The translations under genes and the position numbers were made by a program. DNA of 38,632 nucleotides, from positions 1-38,632 of the IMG/VR virus record IMGVR_UViG_3300009488_000034. One strand, given 5' to 3'. A model generated the notes under the pieces. The model worked only from the letters and a program-made list of their open reading frames with translations, did no database searches and was not told the origin of the DNA. This DNA is from a virus. This document shows positions 11,301 through 16,753 of the stretch, piece by piece (positions within the stretch are counted from its first letter, which is position 1; each line of letters begins with the position of its first letter).

Positions 11301-13429
11301 ATACCTGGACGATCCGGCTGCAACAAGAAATACCCGCTCTCAATACTATCGCTACAGTTGAAATACCAGCTTCTCCAGGCGGGAGGAGTCCACCTGTTGC
11401 TATTGATTGGTCAAATGACTTCGATATGAGCCGGATCTCAGACATTGATGCTCCAACTGGACAAATCACTAACATCGAATTCTTGGAGTGTGGTGGATCA
11501 TTCAGCTCAAGCTCAAGCTCAAACTCCAGTAGCTCTAGCTCATTCTCATCTAGCTCCTCTTGCAGTTCTTCATTCTCAAGTTCTTCAAGTAATTCCATTG
11601 CACAAGGTACATTCGTTGTGCCGGATAGTGATATAGCTTCTAGTGGAGTTACTGCATTTGGATCAGGCACAGGCTATTGGGATCGCACGAATGATGGGAT
11701 TAGCACACCTGATGATACCAATGGGTATCAGGTCACAACGACTTTTGGTGGTGCGCGAGTTGGCCTTACTAATCCTTCATTCCAGGGCGAATCTACTGCA
11801 ATAAAGGTTCATACACGCGGTAAAAACCTTTTTGAAGCTGATAGTCTTTTCCAAGTAACCTTCTGGTCAGATGGTTCAGGGAGTTCAGATGGTACAGATT
11901 CAGGGCTAAGTTTCAGCGTTGATGATACTTGGGAAGTTATTACTTCAACATTCATCGTAAAGAAATCGGCTGCACAACTTACCAATATGCACGTTTCAGT
12001 CGGCGGGCAAATTCCTGGCTCAGAGGGGGATAGATTTTCAGAGATTGAAATTGAGGTTGTGCATCCTTCATCCTCTTCCAGCTCCTCATGCTCAAGTTCT
12101 TCGTTCTCATCTTCTAGCAGCTCGTTCTCAAGCTCAAGTTCTTCGTTCTCAAGCAGCAGCTCGTTCTCAAGCTCAAGCTCAAGCAGCTCATTTTCCAGCT
12201 CATCATCCTCTTGCTCAAGCTCGTCCAGCCAGAGCTTTGAAGCCTTGCAAAGTCGATTCTCGGTTCCCAATGGCGATCCTAGTGCAACGATGGCAACTTA
12301 TGGCTCCGGTAGTGGACGTTGGGGCCGTACAAATGACGGTATCTTCGGCGGTACGCCTGACGATACGAATGGAATCTATGGTCTTGATGGCGACCATTAC
12401 CTTGCGAATATGACCACCCCGAATTATGGAGGATCGTCCTTAGAGATCAAAACTCATGTTCGAGCGCAAAACTTTAGTGCAGGAAACAATACTGAATTTC
12501 TTGTAAAACTTTTAACAAATGGCGGTGATGTTGATGGTGAAGATCAATTCACTACAGGCGATGCTTGGCAGAATTTCACATTCACATTACCGCTTGTAAA
12601 AACGGATACAGACCTACAGTTCATGCGTGTCAGGGTAGAGCCTCTGGATGCTAGTTTTGATACGCGGATTTCAGAGATAGAAGTCGAAGTTGTTTTGACT
12701 TCATCATCCTCTTCAAGCTGTAGCTCCAGTTCTTCCTCATTTAGCTCCTGTTCAAGCAGTTCGAGTTCCTGCGATTCAGCATTTTCATCTTCTTCGAGTT
12801 CATCATCTTTTAGCTCAAGCAGTTCAAGCTCCTGTGATTCAGCTTTCTCATCTTCATCTAGCTCTTGTTCATCTTGCTCCAGCTCAAGTTCATCAGAGAG
12901 CTTTCAATTTTTTCAGAGCATTTGGATCTATCCTCAAGTACCCGATGATTTGAATGGTGGATTTACTTTCGGTGCTGGTAGTAACCCTGGCAATATCAAT
13001 AATGGCATCGTTGGCCCTGGAGCATCACCGGATGATACGAATGGAATAGGCGGGAATGGGCCGGACGATTTTTACGACTGTGAGCTAACTAATAATCCCA
13101 TTTTTGTAGGTCAATGTCTATTCATCAGATCCCGTTGGAGATTAAAGGCTGATGCTGGCACAGGCGATGTGGACGTAAACCTGAGAATTGGTGGATCACC
13201 AATAACGAGTGAAACCAGCATATTCCCGACTACAAGTTGGGTGACTTATACTGCAACGCATGACGTACAGTTTAATTATACTCAATGTCAGGCACTAGAG
13301 GGATTCATTGGCTTTAACGATGTGGCTAACGCTGATCGCCTATCTGAGTTAGAAGTTGAAATTGTTTTAGGTGGTTCATCAAGCTCTTCGTCCTCTTGCT
13401 CCAGCTCAAGCTCATCAACATCGACTTAG
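2387..13429 (+). CDS. Giant multidomain serine-rich virion protein, probable fibre/adhesin (3,680 aa)
   Basis: The frame is uninterrupted for 3,680 codons. Residues 1-322 look like a right-handed beta-helix domain ending in a WDIGFHE motif typical of such phage proteins. Eleven further folded domains follow, at about residues 419-575, 1074-1235, 1385-1546, 2016-2173, 2231-2385, 2448-2632, 2695-2848, 2909-3038, 3068-3227, 3281-3439 and 3503-3663. Seven of these are related copies of one module. The domains are joined by serine-rich linkers totalling about 1,620 residues; the two largest are near 500 and 470 residues. The linkers are roughly four-fifths Ser with single Phe or Cys every few residues and almost no charge. 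A long surface fibre or adhesin is the best guess. The adjacent glycosyltransferases suggest O-glycosylation of the Ser linkers. No signal peptide or sortase motif is visible, so it is not a cell-wall protein. Confidence 0.85.
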   Translation: MATSRRVATNENISTYDSGGGQDYTALATWEAATDIDLVTATQSEVLECFAGVHGDEVTVDGATTDSSYFRIIRAASGEGHDGYPHQDGSAAYFITTVAQDMFTMLEDNCQLQDLVMSLNQNSGTGWYNANQRGDNQLFVGCLVINPVNAGSGQSKGFRENHTGAFTGFFINCIAIACEDAAFQFDAGTSYVYNCDAINSGEGFNESGGTVICINCLGDGTTASSDFDGSFDAASDYNSSGDGTAPGTNSRQNQTFTFSNAGNDDYRLGFTDGGARNFGTDLSADGNFAFDDDIADGVMGAGKAGITRPQESVWDIGFHERTASSSSSSSSSCSSSCSSSSFSSSSSSFSSSSSCSSSSFSSSSSCSSSSFSSSSSSFSSSCSSSCSSSSFSSSSSCSSSFSSSSSCSSSFSSSSSSSPSCVPPDWRWPYNSALQVGTINSGTFCDTQSCDLTEYVINELPGVGIPAFDVRFTFQNVPKDTLDVSITGYYNGGPAHLVKIAIFNWNTLFWNDMTGAATDFPTQGTPSNYVFPLAGAGTPSDYISVGNLVAIKIDHRSAGSAGHTLHLDCIELTDTSSSSSSSSSSSCSSSFSSSSSSFSSSCSSSCSSSFSSSSSSSSSSCSSSCSSSFSSSCSSSCSSSCSSSFSSSSCSSSFSSSSSSSCSSSFSSSSSSLSSSSSSSSFSSSSFSSSSSCSSSSSCSSSFSSSSSFSSSSSSSFSSSSSSFSSSSSSSYSSSSSSFSSSSSSFSSSSSCSSSSSSFSSSSSSFSSSSSSSFSSSSCSSSFSSSSSSFSSSSSSFSSSCSSSSFSSSSSCSSSFSSSSSCSSSSFSSSSSSSSFSSSSSSSCSSSFSSSSCSSSFSSSSSSCSSSFSSSSSSSCSSSSSSSFSSSSSCSSSSFSSSCSSSSFSSSSSSFSSSSSSFSSSCSSSCSSSFSSSSSCSSSSFSSSCSSSSFSSSSSSSCSSSFSSSSSSCSSSSFSSSSSSSCSSSFSSSSSSSCSSSCSSSSSCSSSSSSSSFSSSSSSFSSSSSSFSSSCSSSSSSYSSSCSSSSSCSSCDSAFSSSSSSSSSSSCSSSSSVSCDTIIEYGPNLLPGDWFDFGRVSVNEDSIEQVHLDSRRYAGFESRKFVAKFKPGDQGPQGIEQRFTLGNPANPVSTGTYALDFWVFPVDRNKIRVTFDYDDDTVQVINFTGLIPNIWNHGRRILTIKKNLTVRLAWHSGAQESGTWYIDEAYLREFLCSGSSSSSSCDSAFSSSSCSSSCSSCSSSFSSSSSAVSYSSSSSCFSSSSSCSSSSCSSSFSSSSSCFSSSSSCSSSSCSSSFSSCSSCSSSSFCDSAFSSSSSSSCSSSSCSSSLSFSSCSSSFSFSSSSSSSCDSAFSSSSCSSSCSSSSSQSFQELQGQYWYPISEDGGYTVSPVGSGTNIADRVNNGIIGPGFSPGPDDTNGFQGRDGDFIRFRLSDPTFQGDSLEVQVLVRAFAFANPPGTIDVTFYSDSGTPYETQTINTLTTFPADYFLVWKVALTAAELTDARLRFECLDSVWNDRVTEVELTLVATSSSSSSSSSSSCDSAFSSSSCSSSESSVSSSSSSSSCDSAFSSCSSSSCSSSFSSASSSSSFSSSSFSSCSSCSSSSSCDSAFSSSSSSSSFSSSSSSSSCSSSFSSSSSCSSCDSAFSSSSSSSSCSSCSSSFSSCSSSFSSSSFSSGSISFSSSSSSSCDSAFSSSSSCSSSSFSSSSWSSSSFVSFSSSCSSCDSAFSSSSSSSSCSSSFSSSSFSSISFSDSSSSSCSSSFSSSSSSFSSSCSSSSSSFSSSSSSFSSSSSSFSSSSSSSESSSSSSFSSSSSSFSSSCSSSSFSSSSSLSSSSSSFSSSSSCSSSFSSSSSFSSSSSFSSSSSSFSSSSSFSSSSCSSSFSSSSSSFSSSSSICSSSSCSSSSSSFSSSSSSCSSSFSSSSSFSSSSSSFSSSCSSSFSSSSSSFSSSSSSFSSSSSSSSSSSSSSLSSSSSSFSSSSSSSFSSSSSSFSSSSSQSFVALQSLFIVPDSDITTTAGTFGSGTAHWDRINSGILGGTPDDTNGVYVIDGGDWRGGFINPSFVGTCLEIKVHVRAKERTAGPADFTVELYSDGATLDDDDFFSPTGSYVNYTLTPSTPIAKTAAQLTNLEVRLKGESASWEAQISEVEVEIVLTSSSSSSFSSCSSSFSSSSFSSSSSSFSSSSSSSSSFSSSSSSSSFSSSSSLSSSSSSTGPSSFLNLDPNQDVDGSWTQFGGGPNNYDNINDWDEGTPDRSLPYIYSTVGLTEKTGFDDPTYPGVCTNIDVKTDMVTNVDNSQIGVSLYDGAVQIGSEKLFDLPNGTRVFPTFTWIVQKTAAELSDLQVWFRNAGAVLIGLSSTQVTLKYNSVSSSSSCSSSFSSCSSSFSSSCSSSVSSSSSSFSSSSFSSSSFSSCSSSLSSSSHSSSSSSSSTEVGQEFKWGDELTRLDRSTVNWVRAMGGDFISIPPGNRALLKAVSIFVENNNSNPVRMAVYQGGSASSPAGATLIWDAGKTDAVSTGTFRWITLDHPGPDYPILQPDTFTWIVVKGTGGFRVERQSDHDPSSMNWQAANAYWITTDFTNDEDTAYPSSWPDPDVSGSYGSVYYVWNLTYEIEEFSSSSSSSSCSSCDSAFSSSSSSSCSSSSSCDSAFSSSSSSSSFSSSSDSSSSTCSSSSSSKSSTYQSVWIVPDGDIQTMLTFGSGSANWDRINSGLDTPDDTNGIKGLDLDTWRGTFTSPSFAGVTHAIYVWIRGRNPGSPNNWSVDVDLYLDGGVESDSYGVGPLQATFGNHVSSTTDTVQRTAAQLQNLEVRIISGSPSTDDEISEVAVELVLGSSSSSSSSQSFSSSSSSCDSAFSSCSSSSSFSSSSFSSESISSSSSSFSSSSSSQSSSSSCDAFGWVQHFKNDSTGWGCLANCSSSPPWTVAGPGMSLQPQGTWADGYRPTHVRMTGTHNISGDTWTIRLQQEIPALNTIATVEIPASPGGRSPPVAIDWSNDFDMSRISDIDAPTGQITNIEFLECGGSFSSSSSSNSSSSSSFSSSSSCSSSFSSSSSNSIAQGTFVVPDSDIASSGVTAFGSGTGYWDRTNDGISTPDDTNGYQVTTTFGGARVGLTNPSFQGESTAIKVHTRGKNLFEADSLFQVTFWSDGSGSSDGTDSGLSFSVDDTWEVITSTFIVKKSAAQLTNMHVSVGGQIPGSEGDRFSEIEIEVVHPSSSSSSSCSSSSFSSSSSSFSSSSSSFSSSSSFSSSSSSSSFSSSSSSCSSSSSQSFEALQSRFSVPNGDPSATMATYGSGSGRWGRTNDGIFGGTPDDTNGIYGLDGDHYLANMTTPNYGGSSLEIKTHVRAQNFSAGNNTEFLVKLLTNGGDVDGEDQFTTGDAWQNFTFTLPLVKTDTDLQFMRVRVEPLDASFDTRISEIEVEVVLTSSSSSSCSSSSSSFSSCSSSSSSCDSAFSSSSSSSSFSSSSSSSCDSAFSSSSSSCSSCSSSSSSESFQFFQSIWIYPQVPDDLNGGFTFGAGSNPGNINNGIVGPGASPDDTNGIGGNGPDDFYDCELTNNPIFVGQCLFIRSRWRLKADAGTGDVDVNLRIGGSPITSETSIFPTTSWVTYTATHDVQFNYTQCQALEGFIGFNDVANADRLSELEVEIVLGGSSSSSSSCSSSSSSTST
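4112..5607 (+). repeat. Serine-rich linker 2 (about 499 codons)
   Basis: This is the longest uninterrupted low-complexity stretch of the giant gene. Runs of three to ten Ser are broken by single Phe or Cys, rarely Tyr or Leu. All six serine codons are mixed, so the DNA is a degenerate repeat rather than a trinucleotide microsatellite. Near its 3' end it carries the first Cys-Asp-Ser-Ala-Phe motif (5537). Confidence 0.9.
6539..7024 (+). repeat. PDDTNG module, copy 1
   Basis: This is the first of seven related domains of about 160 residues in the giant protein. It starts with QSFQELQ, has GSGTN..DRVNNGI, PDDTNG and NPTF-like motifs (here DPTFQG), then a TAAELTDARLRF strand, and ends with VTEVELTLV directly before the next Ser linker. 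A beta sandwich of lectin-like type is likely, but no ligand site can be read. Confidence 0.8.
7025..8430 (+). repeat. Serine-rich linker 4 (about 469 codons)
   Basis: This is the second very long Ser linker, lying between two copies of the PDDTNG module. Its first half is rich in Cys-Asp-Ser-Ala-Phe motifs (for example at 7058) and its second half in plain Ser/Phe/Cys units. Rare Glu, Trp, Gly or Ile residues appear. Long out-of-frame reading frames on both strands here arise from the composition and are not genes. Confidence 0.9.
8431..8905 (+). repeat. PDDTNG module, copy 2
   Basis: This copy has the full pattern: QSFVALQS, VPDSDI, FGSGTAHWDRINSGI, TPDDTNG, NPSFVG, LEIKVHVRA, AAQLTNLEVRL, and a closing ISEVEVEIVLT. 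It is close to copy 6 (12229-12702) at the protein level. The DNA at the module entry is also similar, which suggests fairly recent duplication. Confidence 0.85.
9077..9540 (+). repeat. PDDTNG module, divergent copy 3
   Basis: This is a distant relative. The middle reads DWDEGTPDRS instead of PDDTNG, but a DPTYPG step, the strand KTAAELSDLQVWF and the overall length match the other copies. It ends at a Ser linker as they do. Confidence 0.55.
10470..10930 (+). repeat. PDDTNG module, copy 4
   Basis: It shows TYQSVWIVPDGDI, FGSGSANWDRINSGL, TPDDTNGI, SPSFAG, RTAAQLQNLEVRI and a closing ISEVAVELVLG before the next Ser linker. Confidence 0.8.
11590..12067 (+). repeat. PDDTNG module, copy 5
   Basis: It shows FVVPDSDI, FGSGTGYWDRTNDGI, TPDDTNGY, NPSFQG, SAAQLTNMHVSV and a closing FSEIEIEVVHP before a Ser linker. 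Confidence 0.8.
12229..12702 (+). repeat. PDDTNG module, copy 6
   Basis: It shows QSFEALQSRFSVP, YGSGSGRWGRTNDGI, TPDDTNGIYGLDGD, LEIKTHVRAQ, LQFMRVRV and a closing ISEIEVEVVLT. It is the copy closest to the one at 8431. Confidence 0.85.
12893..13375 (+). repeat. PDDTNG module, copy 7 (C-terminal domain)
   Basis: This is the last folded domain of the giant protein: ESFQFFQSIWIYP, FGAGSNPGNINNGI, SPDDTNGI, NPIFVG and a closing LSELEVEIVLG. Only a short Ser tail (about 17 residues ending STST) follows. It carries two Cys absent from the other copies. Confidence 0.75.
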
Positions 13430-13438
13430 GGGTTGCGA

Positions 13439-13981
13439 ATGTACGATCTCGATTACTACGAGAACATGCTGAGAATGTATAGCAAAACGGCAGAGGAGAT
13501 TTGCAGGATAAGATGGGAGTTTATAACTGATTTTCTAGGCATAGGAGGTAAAGGGAAAAGCCATACCATTTTGGATTATGGTTCAGGTGTAGGTTGGTTC
13601 CGGGCTTGGCGGCCTCGGGGAAAAAATGTGAAGGTGTACTCTTTTGATATTGCATCTTACCCGCAAACCGGGTTAGACTTGCAAATCTTCGATTGCACCT
13701 GTTTTTGGGACGTGCTGGAGCATCTACCTGATTTCAAGGTAATTGAGCCTATTCTGGCACTTAGCAAACACGTTGCTATTAGTCTCCCGATTGCCCCTGA
13801 TGATCTTAGTAACCTTAAAGATTGGAAGCATTGGAAGCCTGGGGAACACCTACATTACTTTACAAGTGATTCTTTGGGAGCGCTTTTCGCTGAATACGGC
13901 TTCTACCCCCTGGTAGAGAAAAATGTTGAGTGTCCACCCAGGACCGACATTAAATCCTTTATCTTTCGGAGGGAACCGTGA
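13439..13981 (+). CDS. SAM-dependent methyltransferase, class I
   Basis: I chose the ATG at 13439, six bases after AGGGG (13428-13432); a TTG at 13433 is less likely. The 180-residue protein has the SAM-binding motif I ILDYGSGVGWF (residues 44-54), an acidic strand end (YSFD, near residue 70), the WDVLEHL motif (90-96) typical of Methyltransf_23-type enzymes, and the HLHYFTSDSLGALFAEYGF segment common at their C-terminal side. The substrate cannot be read; in sugar clusters such enzymes often methylate glycans. It begins nine bases after the giant gene stops and opens the glycosyltransferase island, so a role in decorating the fibre or its glycans is plausible. Confidence 0.8.
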   Translation: MYDLDYYENMLRMYSKTAEEICRIRWEFITDFLGIGGKGKSHTILDYGSGVGWFRAWRPRGKNVKVYSFDIASYPQTGLDLQIFDCTCFWDVLEHLPDFKVIEPILALSKHVAISLPIAPDDLSNLKDWKHWKPGEHLHYFTSDSLGALFAEYGFYPLVEKNVECPPRTDIKSFIFRREP

Positions 13982-14217
13982 GCCTAGATTTCATCGAAAT
14001 GCGAAAAAAGATTCAAGAGGCCCTTGGTGCTGGTAGATTCTTCATCACGATCAGCTATGTTGAGGAAGTGACCAGGGAAGGTTTGTCAGAAGATGAGATC
14101 CAGCATTATTACCTAACGCATAATTTTCCAAGGGATGATCTGATGCAGAGCTTGGAACACCTATCTAAACAGATTCTCCCTGAGTCGCTAGAGGTCGATG
14201 AGGAAAGTAATCCTTAG
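13978..14217 (+). CDS. Small hypothetical protein (79 aa) in glycosylation island
   Basis: The GTG at 13978 overlaps the TGA of the methyltransferase gene, with CGGAGGGA just upstream. The 79-residue product is acidic and helical, with no Cys pairs or membrane segment. Its last 20 bases overlap the next glycosyltransferase. I do not recognise it. It could be a small subunit or chaperone of the neighbouring enzymes, but only the coupling supports this. Confidence 0.55.
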   Translation: MSLDFIEMRKKIQEALGAGRFFITISYVEEVTREGLSEDEIQHYYLTHNFPRDDLMQSLEHLSKQILPESLEVDEESNP

Positions 14218-15124
14218 AAACGGCCAAAGTCCTGGCGATGTATTGACAATGACCAGGGCGGTTGCCGATCTAGCTCATACATATCCTGATTATCTGATTG
14301 ATGTAAGAAGTCCCTGTGCCGAGGTGTGGGAGAATAATCCTTGGCTACACCCGCTCAATGAAGATGATGAAGATGTGGAACAGTTTGACATTGGCTACGA
14401 TGCAATTCATCAAAGCGGTATCACAGGGATTCATTTCAGCGATGGTTTCAGGCTCGATATTGAGAAGAAACTTGACGTTGAGATTCAATCGTCAGGGCTC
14501 TTGCCCGAGCTGTGGCTGAGTGATGAAGAAAAGAATTGGATAAATCAGGTGGAAGTTGAGTTCGGCTGGAGGGATAAATTCTGGCTCCTTAATGCCGGGA
14601 GTAAGCCGGACAATGCCTTGAAGCAATATCACCGCTGGCAGGAAGTGATTGATATTCTCACGCGGTACTTTGGCGAGAAAATAAAGATCGTGCAGATAGG
14701 CCATGAGGCCCACCATCATCCTGATCTTACTGGAGTCCTCTCCCTGGTGGGTAAAACCGATTTAAGGCAGCTCATAAGGCTGTGCCATTGGTCGGAAGGG
14801 ACTATAGGACCAATTAGCTTTCAATTCGTCATGGCTGCGGCACTTCAAAAGCCTCATGTTTGTGTGGCTGCAGGGAAAGAGGGTGTACGCTGGCATTTAT
14901 ACCCCCACGGCAGATACTTATATACTAATGGCGCTCTCGGCTGTTGTGAATGGGATGGTTGCTGGCGGGGCGGTGGTCATACAAAGTGCCTAACCATGGA
15001 GAACGGACACCCGAAATGTTTTGGGATGATTAAGCCCTATATGATAACTGACGCGGTTAAGATGTACTATGAGGGTGGGAAGTTAAACTTTGATTACCGA
15101 GTACCACGAGAAGAAACTGGTTGA
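14198..15124 (+). CDS. Glycosyltransferase family 9-like (heptosyltransferase-type)
   Basis: The ATG at 14198 lies inside the end of the previous gene. The 308-residue protein has the GT9 pattern: an N-terminal SPGDVLTMTRAV segment with the conserved Gly-Asp (D14), a second Rossmann half with KIVQIG-like strand, and the sugar-nucleotide side motif LTGVLSLVGKTDLRQLI...GTIGPISFQFVMAAALQKPHV. This matches the 'asp..g..H.AaAl.kP' region of ADP-heptose transferases, although the usual Asp/His there are changed (IGPISFQF). A C-terminal CCEWDGCW...C...C cluster follows. Members transfer sugars from nucleotide donors, classically to LPS core. Here, next to a serine-rich protein, the acceptor may be protein or a growing glycan. 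Confidence 0.75.
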   Translation: MRKVILRNGQSPGDVLTMTRAVADLAHTYPDYLIDVRSPCAEVWENNPWLHPLNEDDEDVEQFDIGYDAIHQSGITGIHFSDGFRLDIEKKLDVEIQSSGLLPELWLSDEEKNWINQVEVEFGWRDKFWLLNAGSKPDNALKQYHRWQEVIDILTRYFGEKIKIVQIGHEAHHHPDLTGVLSLVGKTDLRQLIRLCHWSEGTIGPISFQFVMAAALQKPHVCVAAGKEGVRWHLYPHGRYLYTNGALGCCEWDGCWRGGGHTKCLTMENGHPKCFGMIKPYMITDAVKMYYEGGKLNFDYRVPREETG

Positions 15125-15857
15125 GTACCTGGAGCCGGGGCTGTCAGTCCTGATTAGATTCGGCCATGGGTGGGGCGATACGCTCATGTTCATGCCGATC
15201 TTCTGGCGGCTGCAGGATCTTTATGCGGAAGTTAAATTTGACCTCTATCTGGAATGTGGTCAAGAATGTGTATTTGATTCGTTTCCAGACAAAGAGGGGC
15301 CGGATCACGATTACGTTTTTCATCTTGATTTTCCAATGTCGGAGGGGTCTGGACTCACTAAAGCGCAGAAATGCTGCATAGACGAGCTTGGAATTGAACC
15401 TTTATCTGAAATTGCGCCTTTACCAAAAGTAGAATCACCAATCGTATCTGTGCATTTTCAAGGGACAGCGCTACCCAATTCGGTTAACTGTCCAGAGGAG
15501 ACAGCTCGGCAAATATGGCAGGAGATTTTAGATGCGGGCAAAATACCTATTGAGGCCCATTTTAGGCATACTTTTCACAATCCTGTTAACACTCGGTATG
15601 GCTTCGTTGATCGTCATGTACGGTATTGTCATGCTAATCTCGATAACCTCATTGGGCTTATACAAAGTTCTTTTGCCTTTGTCGGAATTGCTTCGGGGCC
15701 TTTTGTTACGGCTCTTTCAATCATGCCTGGACGAACATTCTACCTTGAGAGGAATCACGCGGCTACGGATTATGTGAAGCACCTGGATATTCGATCAGCT
15801 CATGTGGACAGTTACGAAGATGGGACGGTGAAAGAATGGCTAACTTCGCTATCGTAA
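15090..15857 (+). CDS. Second glycosyltransferase family 9-like protein
   Basis: The only start that keeps the N-terminal strand is TTG 15090, overlapping the previous gene by 35 bases; GGGTGGGA lies upstream. The 255-residue protein has the GT9 N-terminal motif SVLIRFGHGWGDTLMFMPIFWRL (core GWGDT, D30) and the C-terminal sequence LIGLIQSSFAFVGIASGPF, which is the donor-side region of the fold. It is shorter than typical heptosyltransferases (about 320-350 residues), with a reduced middle. A sugar-transfer role in the same pathway as the upstream GT9 is likely. Activity is less certain because of the reduction. Confidence 0.65.
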   Translation: MITEYHEKKLVEYLEPGLSVLIRFGHGWGDTLMFMPIFWRLQDLYAEVKFDLYLECGQECVFDSFPDKEGPDHDYVFHLDFPMSEGSGLTKAQKCCIDELGIEPLSEIAPLPKVESPIVSVHFQGTALPNSVNCPEETARQIWQEILDAGKIPIEAHFRHTFHNPVNTRYGFVDRHVRYCHANLDNLIGLIQSSFAFVGIASGPFVTALSIMPGRTFYLERNHAATDYVKHLDIRSAHVDSYEDGTVKEWLTSLS

Positions 15858-16753
15858 TTACCGATACAGGCATGATCCCTGGCACGAATGGGATGCTCAA
15901 TGCTCTCGAATACTACGGCAATGATATAGATTTCTACTACCTACACATGGGTAAATGGGTAGAGCCCTATCTGGAGGGCTGGCAAAAAGCATTTCCGTTT
16001 TTTCATCCGATAAAGATTCTCGATCTCCAGGCTGACGGATACCCAAAGCATCCGAAAGTTGGCGAAAATGTGTGGTACTGCAAGATGTACCGCTACTTAT
16101 ACGCAGTTAGAGAGCTGCAAAAATATGATGCTGTTTCGGTATTCGATGCAGATATGCAGATCACGAATAACATTGAAATTTGGTTCGAGATAGCTGCTGA
16201 AACAGGCAGATTCTTACTCCCGAACAACGACTTTAGCGGTCAGGAATACGATCAGCATAATATCGAAGGGATCAGGGGAGCATCATCACCGCCCCTCCAC
16301 AATATGCCGAATTTTTTTGATCCTAAGAAATATGGCTGGATGCTGGAGCAAATACCGGAAGAGAGCTTGGCTGAAAACCTTGGCGATATGAGTTCATTGA
16401 GCCGGATTCTTATAAAGACAGGTGAAATTGACAAGATAATGCCATTGCCGAATCTGTTTTGGGTTCAATCAAATTATTACTATGTGAACCTCATTAAGCG
16501 GGTTATCAACGGCAAATGGTATCTGTGTCTGAACAAAATGGGTGACAGGGTAAATGCTTTTCATAGGCGCTGGTGGTTTGAATCTGTTTGCAGACAATTT
16601 CTCCAGGGGCCAAAAGAGGACATAGCTATAGAATTTGCAAGAAACAACGTGCGCTTATTTTGGGACTTCACTCGGCATTTCAACCTGAGCCTAAAGCATA
16701 AAATTGAGTGGAATGAAGATAAGTGGGGCGGCTATCCTGCGGAGTTTGCATAA
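15836..16753 (+). CDS. GT-A fold glycosyltransferase, GT8-like
   Basis: The ATG at 15836 overlaps the previous gene by 22 bases. The 305-residue protein has the metal/nucleotide-sugar DxD motif as VFDADMQI (D104-A-D106), preceded by the helix KMYRYLYAVRELQKYDAV as in glycogenin/galactosyltransferase-type GT8 enzymes. It also has a later NAFHRRWW motif (H243) where GT8 enzymes have a second metal-binding His. The N-terminal IVITDTGMIPGTNGMLNAL fits the start of the Rossmann-like GT-A domain. It should use a UDP-type sugar donor with a divalent metal; the sugar and acceptor are unknown. Confidence 0.75.
   Translation: MANFAIVITDTGMIPGTNGMLNALEYYGNDIDFYYLHMGKWVEPYLEGWQKAFPFFHPIKILDLQADGYPKHPKVGENVWYCKMYRYLYAVRELQKYDAVSVFDADMQITNNIEIWFEIAAETGRFLLPNNDFSGQEYDQHNIEGIRGASSPPLHNMPNFFDPKKYGWMLEQIPEESLAENLGDMSSLSRILIKTGEIDKIMPLPNLFWVQSNYYYVNLIKRVINGKWYLCLNKMGDRVNAFHRRWWFESVCRQFLQGPKEDIAIEFARNNVRLFWDFTRHFNLSLKHKIEWNEDKWGGYPAEFA

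Noticed and set aside
2387-13429. Diversity-generating retroelement target in the fibre
   Set aside because: No reverse transcriptase, template repeat or adenine-biased variable repeat is visible in the window.
2387-13429. Bacterial cell-wall serine-rich adhesin in a chromosome
   Set aside because: It lacks a signal peptide, LPXTG anchor and accessory Sec genes, and is surrounded by phage packaging and capsid genes.
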